A stretch of DNA of 64,000 nucleotides from assembly GCA_025667525.1 (NCBI GenBank), contig CM046878.1, positions 79,752,196 to 79,816,195 of the forward strand, written 5' to 3'. Under the pieces are notes generated by a model. That model saw nothing but the letters and a program-made list of their open reading frames with translations, had not been told where the DNA came from and did not search any database. Positions 56,305 through 64,000 of this stretch are shown here, piece after piece. The first letter of the stretch is position 1; every line of letters starts with the position of its first letter. The translations under genes and the position numbers were made by a program. This stretch comes from Glebionis coronaria. Lineage: Eukaryota; Streptophyta; Magnoliopsida; Asterales; Asteraceae.

Positions 56305-57671
56305 CTAAGATATATGAAGTCCTAAGAAAAATGATACCTTGTCCATCATTGACATCTTAAACTTGGAAGACATGAGTATCCCAAACTCATCCGATAAGGT
56401 TTGGGTCGAGGCAACAAATATAATATCATCAACATATATTTGTACCATAATCATATCTTTACCTCGTTTCTGAATAAACAGCGTGGGATCCACCTTGCCT
56501 TTAGCGAAGCCTTGCATAATGAGGAATTGTGACAATAGATCATACCACGCGCGTGGAGCTTGCTTCAACCCATAAAGAGCCTTCTTAAGCTTGTACACAT
56601 GATTAGGATATTCAGAGTTCACAAAACTATCCGGCTGTTGAACATAGACCTCTTCCTTGATTTCACCATTGAGAAATGCCGTCTTCACATCCATCTGATA
56701 GACGATCATATTCATGTGGCTGCATAAGCGAGGAATAGTCTAATAGCTTCCAAACGGGCAACATGTGCAAAGGATTCCATAAAGTCGATGCCCAATAATT
56801 ACTTGTATCCACGAGCTACTAGTCGAGCCTTGTTCTTCAATATTCCTCCTAACTCGTCGAGTTTCACCTTGTAAACCCATTTCAAAGTGAGTAACTTCAC
56901 TTGATCCGGGCATGGGACAAGTTCCCATACATCAAGACGTACAAATTCATAAAGTTCTTCTTGCATAGCTTCTATCCAACAAGATTGGATAAACGCTTTT
57001 TGCCAGGTCTTAGGTTCAATTTCACTGAGAAAAGCATCAAAATGACAAAACATTGCACTTTCTTGTAACTGACTTCGTGTAGATACCGGACGATTAGGGT
57101 CACCAATAACAGAACCTATAGGTTGATCCTTTGTCCACTTGCTGTCATGTTCACGAATCCGTGGATTGGAGTAGAATGTATTAGGAGCTTCCTTTGAGGT
57201 GGACGACCCAGCTTGATTAGGGTCGGGAATTGGTACACCAAAGAATGGAAGTTCACGCATTTGAGCGAATTCCAAATCGTGATCATCATCATCCTCTTCA
57301 TCATCAATAGGCATGACATGGGTAGTTGATTCGGGTGTTGGTTGAGAATTACTTGTTGAAGGTATATCTTGACCAATTGTAGGTGAAGACGTATCTAATT
57401 GTGCTTCGGTTGCTGAAGCTACAACTTCGGTAACCGAAGCTATTACCTCAGGTTCTAGAGCAACAATACTCGGGGGAGTAAAGAATTCATCAAAGAACGG
57501 TTGAAACAGCGTATCCCATTCATTCCTAGAAGGTGGTGTAAATGATGATGAACTAGGGTTGTTTGGGACAAGACCAGAGATAATGTTACTTGGTCCCATT
57601 TCATGAAGTGCGAGTTCAGAGCTGCTTTGCTCAGAAGTCATTGCCGTCAACTCATCAAAATCAACATTCAT
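56305..57671 (-). pseudogene. Copia D integrase C-terminus and reverse transcriptase
   Basis: The frame from 57671 starts in the integrase tail (VDFDELTAM) and runs through a Ser/Pro/acidic linker to the RT entry WIEAMQEELYEFVRLDVWELV and KARLVARGYK. Stops at 56798 and near 56720 break it. RT then continues [36 protein letters not shown] and [14 protein letters not shown] (YVDD near 56430). Catalytic residues are intact. It resembles, but is clearly diverged from, copia 2 RT. Confidence 0.92.
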
Positions 57672-59231
57672 AGTTTTGAGGATCTTGTGAGAATTATGAT
57701 TGTAGATTCAGTATGCTTTCTTTGTGGGTGCATAACCAATGAAAATACCAATATCAGCCTTTGGTTAAAGTTTTCCCAAATTGTCACCATCATTATTTGG
57801 ATAGCAAAGAGAATCAAATACATGAAGATATGATAAATCTGGTACTTTTCCATGTAGAAGCTCATAAGGTGTTTTACCATGGCGTTTTTGAATTAAGGAC
57901 CGGTTTTGGGTGAAAATTTCTGTAGATACTGCTTCTACCCTTAAAAACAATGGAGCCTTTGCGTAAATTAACATCGTTCGAGCAGCTTTCATAAGTGTGT
58001 GATTTCGCCTTTCAACGACACCGTTTTGTTGTTTAGTGCGAGCAACAGATGTTTCATGAGATATGCCAACATCTTCATAATAATTACGCAATATTTGCTT
58101 CACAAATTCGGTTCCATTATCTGTGCGAATGCATCGGACAGTAGTGTTGAGACGCACTTGAATCATCTTGAGAAATCCGATGATGAATTTAGGTGCCTCA
58201 TTTTTTGTTGTAAGAAATTTCACCCATGTAAACCGAGAGTAATCATCGATAACGACAAGGATGTACTTTTTACCACTCATACTTTCAACACGCATTGGCC
58301 CACAAAGATCCATATGCAACAAATAAAGTTTCTCTTGGTTGGTGTCTTCAGTCTTGGGTTTGTATGATTTCTTAGTGCTTTTCCCCATTGTACACGCGGA
58401 ACACAAATGGACCTTGTGAAATGTAAGTTTAGAAAGACCACGAACAAGTTCGTTTTTTGCCAAATGATTAATAGTGTCAAAGTTAAGATGAGATAACTGT
58501 CGTTGCCATAACCATGACTTAGTCTTTGATGCTTTGGAGAGAAGACATACGTGAGAAGCGGCCATCATATCTTATAGAGACAAAGTGTACAAATTATTCC
58601 CTCGAGTACCTTTCAATAATTCAACCCCTTCCAAATTAAGAATGAAGCATGTATGCTCTCGAAAAGAAACTTCTAGGTTTGCATCACAAAATTGTCCCAT
58701 AGAAAATAAGTTGTGACCGAGACCTTCCACATAATACACTCTTGAAATTATAACATTCCCAATATGATATTCACCTTAACCCATTATCTTTTCATATGAT
58801 CATTTCCAAATCGAACCGTACCAAAAAACTTGCTGACGAAATTTCTGAGCTGAAAGCGATCTCCGGTCATATGCTTGGAGCAACCAGAGTCCAAATACCA
58901 GAGAAAAATTTGGACCACCTATTTTCAGCAATAACAGTAGATAATGCATTGGAAACTATTGGTTCCAGAGTAGATGTTTGTATAGATAAGTTTCTAGTTT
59001 CCATTAGAGGTTTACTCAAGGGCTTGTAGAATTTATCTAGAGTAGGCTTTTCAATTATAGGTACTTTGACCTTGTTAATAAGAATATGTTCTATCCCTTC
59101 ACCTAATTAGACTTTTCAGAGAGTTCAGGATTTTCACAAAAACTATGCTCTGTCCGCGGTTCGTTATCAGTATCCGCGGTTCCATAGCAATAGGGAACCG
59201 CGCCATATATTGGCGTACCGCGTACAGTGGT
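57672..59231 (-). pseudogene. Copia D protease and integrase
   Basis: Going down the minus strand there is a short broken linker (59231-58990), then protease LDSGCSKHMTGDR (near 58880), SRVYYVEGLGHNLFSMGQFC and a stop near 58570. Pre-integrase WLWQRQLSHLNFDTI and LCSACTMGK follow, then integrase with LLHMDLCGPM, CIRTDNGTEFV and NGVVERRNHT (58300 to 58010). The conserved W of the LPLxFWAEA segment is changed (LFLRVEA). Frame breaks near 58790 and 57765 show it is dead. The linker at 59154-59215 holds two GC-rich hairpins with GCGGTTCC. Confidence 0.9.
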
Positions 59232-60701
59232 TCATTTTTCTAAAAACCTATCTTGTTTAGGTTCACTAGTAGATGCTTCATTTGTGTTATAACCCAACCT
59301 AAGTCTTTCCTTAGAATGAATTTGTTTGTTTAACATATCATCAAGAGCACTAGTACCTCTCATGAACTTCTCCAATTTAATGGAGGTACTCTTGAGATCT
59401 TGATTCTCTTGTCTAAGGTTTTCACATTTTAGACAACATAAATCAACTTCTTTGTTTTTCTTAAGCTTAGCTAATTTCTCTCTTAGCTCACTAATCTCAT
59501 TTTCAAGCTTAGTTCTTGTTGATTTTAGCACTTTGTTCTTTTCAATGAATTTAAGGCTAAGTTTGTGTAAACTATTGTATTGGCCTTCTAATTCTGTATC
59601 ATCTTGAGAAGAACTATTATTACTATAGTAATCAGTTTCAGAATGTACCTCTTTAGAAGTGTGAGCCATGAGACATTTCTCATCGTTGGGCTTGTCATCA
59701 AAATCTTCACCGGTATCGCTCCATAAGCCTCCAACAAATGCCGCGTGGTTCTTGTCGCGAGAAGGCTTAGGACAATCATGGATGAAATGATTCGGATCAC
59801 CACATATAAATAATTTCCTATCACCTTTATCGTCCTTGGTAAAATAGTTTTTGCAGAAGGATTTCTTTTCGTTGCTTGGTTGCCTCACGTGTTGACCTCG
59901 TCTTTTGAAGAACTTCTTGAAGTCTCTAACCGCCATGGCATATTCCTCATCATCACTATCCGAGGATCTTTCATGGTCACTTTGTGCCTTCTTGGCTTTA
60001 AGTGCTAGAGACTTTCTTTCACTCTTAGTTTTCACCAATTCTGAGTCTTTCAATATTATCATCTCATGAACTTTCAAGTTGCCAATTAGTTCATCGAGTG
60101 ATAATGTGGTGAGATCCTTTGATTCTTCTATCACCGTGACTTTGGCTCTCCACTTTGGATGCAACGCCCTAAGAAACTTCCTAACATTGTTCTTTCGAGA
60201 AAAACCTTCATCAAGTGCTTTTAGACTAGTAATAATAGTGTTAAATCTACCAAATGCACTATCAATAGTTTCATCTTTTAAGATGACAAATTGTTCATAT
60301 TGTTAAACAAGAAGATCGATTTTGCTTTCTTTGACTTGGCTATTACCTTGGTGGGTTACTAAAAGAGTGTTCCAAATATCTTTAGCGGTTTCACACATAA
60401 AAATCCTTTCGTACTCTTTCTTTGGTAAAGCATTATAAATCATCGTTTTAGCCTTATTATTTTTAGCAAGTTTCCTTTTAGTGTCATCATTAGCTTTGTC
60501 AAAAGTGACTATCTCTTTGTTTTTAGAAAGTTCATTATATTGATAAGGCAAAAAATCACCATGGATAATAACCTGCCAAAGATCTAAATCTTTTGATTTC
60601 ACATAAGTCTCAAATCTATTTTTCCAATAAATAAAACTATCAGTTTCAAAAAGAGGTGGTCTTTGCATGGATTGCCCTTCTAGGTACTTGTTGGAATCCA
60701 T
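59232..60701 (-). pseudogene. Copia D gag
   Basis: The start MDSNKYLEGQSMQRPP lies about 70 bases inside the LTR-primer boundary. PPLFETDSFIYWKNRFETYV, DLWQVIIHGDF and YERIFMCETAKDIWNTLL define a copia Gag. A stop near 60303 splits it. It resumes with [18 protein letters not shown] (60164), [13 protein letters not shown], a knuckle ([11 protein letters not shown], with its first Cys replaced as LFICGDPNH) and a coiled-coil-rich tail with [16 protein letters not shown], ending at 59232. Both halves are in register with the family, so only one stop and small losses disable it. Confidence 0.9.
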
Positions 60702-60754
60702 ATATCAATTCAAGTCTTAAAATACAATATAATTTAAAAAGGCTTGAGCAACCA

Positions 60755-60768
60755 CACTCTGATATCAA
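60755..60768 (-). other. Primer binding site of copia D
   Basis: The minus strand reads TTGATATCAGAGTG directly after the LTR end TTTCTACA. It matches the usual initiator-Met site TGGTATCAGAG with a G-to-A change. Confidence 0.7.
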
Positions 60769-60769
60769 T

Positions 60770-61990
60770 TGTAGAAACTAGAAGGGGGAAGGGGGTTGAA
60801 TAGTTTCTTAAAATTTACTTGTCAAAAGATGATTTTTAAAAATCCTTTTCAAAAACTTAGACTTAAGTGATTATGTGAAACCTTCTTATACACAATATGA
60901 ACAAGGTGTAGTGCAACGAAACTAATAATAACAAGTATAAAGAATAATGAATGTAAAGAGATAAGCGAAAGAAAGATCAAACGAAACACCAATAATTTAT
61001 AGTGGTTCGGAAACGAAGCTCACTCCTCGTCCCTACTCTACTCATGACTCCTCGAGTACTCCATACTCGAGAGTTCACTAATCAACAAGCTCCTTAAGGT
61101 GGAGAAACCGTACACAACGTTGCTTATCCAATTTCTGACTCTAAGCCAAAAGTCGAGCCCTAATCTTAGCTAGGACCAATCTACACTAGTATACTTTAAG
61201 GACCAAGTATAAACCTTAGTACATACACAACTTCCAAATAGACACAACTACCTGGATCTTCACAACTATGACACAACAATGACTCAATAAGATTTGATAT
61301 TTAATGGATCTTTGATGTAGACACAACACTTCAATGATGAAAGTGTTCTTCTCTTTGCACTTGAAGAGGAAGAGATGGGAGAGGAAAGATTCACTTCTAA
61401 ACAAGTAGTAATCAACCAAATAACCGAGGATTTGAGTGATTTTAGAAGTATGAAAGAATCTGGAATTGTATGTGCAAAAGAGGTGAAGAGAAAATCTGAG
61501 AATGGTCTACTATTTATAAGACAAGGCTCCAACGGCTATATCTTCCCGCGGTTCCTTATTGCAGCCTGCGGTTCCTTATCGATAAGGAACCGCATAGCCA
61601 CTTAAGGAACCGCCAGAGTAGACTCCGCTCCTTTTTGTCTTTTAGTGATATGGTTCGAATTTGGTGATTAAAATATCTTGAAAGGATATTCCAAAGCAAG
61701 ATAGAATATACCATTTTCAAATTTTCAAATTTTCAAAATTTCAAATAATTAATTTAATAAAACATTTTCTTAAATAGAAAGTTTAATAAAAACTTGTCAT
61801 ACTTAATAAAAAATGAGATTTAAGAAAAGATTAAATCCTTGATCACTTAATTAGGATGAGTACTTGTTTGTACATACCTTAAGTGATAATGGTAGAAATG
61901 AAAAATACTTGAACTCAAGAATTCGTTTTTCGTTGTTTTCGTAAATGCTTGTTTTTACATATTGTCGTAATCAAAACAAAGCGAGACCGA
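60770..61990 (-). repeat. 5' LTR of copia D (right end approximate)
   Basis: The plus strand starts TGTAGAAACTAGAAGGGGG, so the minus-strand LTR ends CTAGTTTCTACA next to the primer site. A minus-strand TATA (CTTATAAATAG, about 61511-61521) sits about 740 bp inside. Upstream of it in U3 are a 28-bp perfect palindrome and further GCGGTTCC copies (61547-61610), then AT-rich repeats AATTTTCAA (61715-61750). The outer end is not defined; 61990 is a guess from sequence character. Open frames at 61216-61605 are not supported as genes. Confidence 0.6.
61567..61594. promoter_or_regulatory. 28-bp perfect palindrome in copia D U3
   Basis: The half-site TGCGGTTCCTTATC is followed exactly by its reverse complement. 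Further GCGGTTCCTTAT and AAGGAACCGC half-sites lie at about 61547 and 61602. In the minus-strand LTR the cluster is 45-100 bp upstream of the TATA motif, the position of a protein-binding enhancer. Confidence 0.6.
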
Positions 61991-64000
61991 AAAATGCAAG
62001 TAACGTTTTTAGGCATCATTGCATTAATACATGAATTTCTCAAGTCACATGAAGGATGTTAACATGAGATATAGAAGGCGTCGTGACTTACACCTGGTGC
62101 CGTCACATTACCATCTAGACTACGTCACAACCTTAAGCGGACGACATCACAAATATACACAGTATAAGACAATAGAACATTTGACGGTCCGATGATGTCG
62201 CATGTATAACATGACGCTTTCGCAGCCATATTCTATGTATAGAACAGCTTGTAAATATATAATTCGGGTAGAACTTTAGGGTTAGCTTGGAGAAGCCATT
62301 GTAAGCTGAATTTATGGTTCAAAAACTCTTGGGATCTCTATTTTATCACCCATATAGATCGAAGATCAAGGTTTTATCCATTTTTATTAATCATGTCTAG
62401 GTGTTTGATGCTTATGTTTTCTATCTTTTCTTCATTTGCTATGTTAGTCTAAGTTATTGGTTGTTTATCTATGATTGCATGAAAGCTATTATGTGATCTT
62501 TGTGTGTTTGTTTCTTCTCGATTGATTGCGTGCACGTTAGGCACTAGAAACAAAATCAGATCTTCATATCTTAACTGTTGACATGTCTAGGAAAATATGG
62601 GTGAATAGATGATGATGTGACCATGGAGGCATGCTATTTGGTCGTTTTAATGCTTAACTGCATCGACCGTAGTGTGTACTTATGTGTCGATTAGGCGGAT
62701 ACATTTAGGTGTTTGTTAATGCATGTGTTAATGAGTAGATCTAGGATTTGTCTGTGATTCTAGATTTATGAGTTTGTCACATAGACGATTATAGGTGCAT
62801 GCTTTAAATGGGTAGGTTCTTGTAAACTTCTCCATACCACCATGCTAGGTTATTTTTGTTTCACGCATGACTTGTAGTTAATACAAAAGAAAACACTTAC
62901 ATATTAATCAACAAGACGTGACGGCTAACGAATACATAAAGAAAATATTGTAGTAAGTAATGCATGATGGTAAACACATTTATTTAATTGGTTAAACTCT
63001 ATAACATTATGTTAGGTTAGAGTGTTAGTAAAAAAACCCTATTATACCCCGAGAATTTTACTATTTTTATAAAATATAAAAATACAAAAAGAATCTCCTT
63101 CCTACCCCTAGACCTTTTGTACGTTCAACATTGACCTTAAATATCATTCTCCGGGATGATAACAACCCCGAGTCCTTACCTATATTATATCTACACGGCC
63201 GGGTATGTGGGAACTACTCACTTTTTAACTGAAGAGGATCACACCCTGCATCAACCAACCTTTTATCTTTAGTAATTTGACTTACGTGTGTTAGAGAGGA
63301 GATAATGCACCGAGACACCAATAAAACCTTTACCATTCTTCTTAATGAACCCCCCTTTTATCCATAGAATTAGGATTAGGTTTAACATGACATAGGTTTA
63401 ATATAACATAGGTTTAACATTAAATTAGACTAGACTAACATACTGATAGACTAAAGAATTACGCTCTCGCACTTAGTGTTCGACCCCTAACTTACCAAAC
63501 TAGTCCATGATTGACTGGCTACACTGCCCATAAACGTACTCTAATAGGTAAAGTCCGCAAAATATAGATACTAATACTTTGTAGAAATAAAACCTATACA
63601 ACGAGATCACATCAAAGCCAAAAAGGTTTTTTGAATTTCTCATTAGACTAATGCCACAAAAAGAACTAATCGAACAAAGAAATACAAAGCGAACAAAATT
63701 GAGTTTCGATTATAATATTGTTGATAAGAATGGTATATCTATTATACTCTCTAGCATTTACATTTTTTAGCCTTTGTAGGTACAATTCATGGCCCGCCCT
63801 ACTACTACTAATAATAATACGAGGTATGTAAGTAAAGTACAATAAGTAGCATGTAACAAGTATAGAGAGAGAGAGAGCTAAATCAATTTGGTTGAGAAGC
63901 AGTGGCGACACGAGGGGGTAGCTCCACGTACACGAACACAATAGGAATTCATAGTAGCAAGTAATATAGCGATGACATAAGTGTAGGATAGTTATTGAAT
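61991..64000. other. Unassigned AT-rich right flank
   Basis: No gene, LTR pair or retrotransposon domain is recognised in 2 kb. The stretch 62090-62340 contains direct GTCAC/GACG wording and a TATA-like CTATGTATAGAAC, and could be promoter or LTR sequence of an element that continues to the right. A minus-strand frame at 63666-63941 (91 aa) has no known motif. An (AG)7 microsatellite lies at 63864-63877. Confidence 0.5.

Noticed and set aside
63666..63941. 91-aa minus-strand frame near the right edge
   Set aside because: There is no known motif, the upstream sequence is AT-rich, and the length is within chance for this composition. One hydrophobic stretch alone is not enough.

Overview
This window looks like intergenic heterochromatin of a flowering plant, probably a eudicot. 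It is built almost entirely from LTR retrotransposons nested in one another. I found no convincing host gene, tRNA or rRNA. The two larger copia polyproteins resemble copia families that are very common in Asteraceae genomes, but that taxonomic hint is recall-based and weak. Most polyprotein reading frames are broken. The exceptions are the 1268-aa Gag-protease frame of a young Athila-like element (9892-13698) and a 638-aa Athila gag (48886-50802, minus).

Layout. (1) 1-4232: 3' end of a Ty3/gypsy element, probably Tat lineage, in plus orientation. It has a 2.6-kb array of about 70 hairpin-forming 37-bp monomers, a duplicated polypurine motif and a 245-bp LTR. (2) About 4300-5442 and 19163-19308: two halves of a minus-strand copia fragment (A), split by (3) a complete 13.7-kb Athila-type element at 5443-19162. 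This element has TSD GTACC, 3.6-kb LTRs, a tRNA-Asp-type primer site and one long intact ORF, but no reverse transcriptase or integrase. (4) 19309-19610: minus-strand copia LTR (C), whose 3' untranslated region is cut by (5) a 33-kb copia element (copia 2) at 19688-52673, with TSD CTATG and 363-bp LTRs. Copia 2 contains two later insertions. One is (6) a 10.5-kb Del/Tekay-like chromovirus relic with 3.1-kb LTRs (21708-32208, TSD CATAT) in its gag. The other is (7) a minus-strand Athila element with a scrambled, palindromic LTR arrangement (40494-51022) in its 3' region. (8) 52679 to about 62000: more minus-strand copia sequence, namely the C-type 3' region and then a complete but decayed gag-pol (D) with its primer site and 5' LTR. 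(9) About 62000-64000: unassigned AT-rich sequence.

The nesting gives a relative history. Copia 2 LTRs differ at roughly 4 percent of sites by eye and those of its Del-type guest at about 3 percent. The Athila-type element at 5443-19162 differs at under 1 percent and is the youngest of these. Two elements (5443-19162 and 21708-32208) have long, well-preserved LTRs but lack or have lost pol, so they were probably mobilised in trans.

The most unusual signals are structural. The 37-bp array keeps its stem through compensatory base changes. Four unrelated LTR families carry a hairpin abutting or overlapping the TATA box. A 1-kb inverted LTR palindrome replaces a normal LTR pair in the minus-strand Athila. 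The intact Athila-type ORF ends in a long acidic domain of unknown function.
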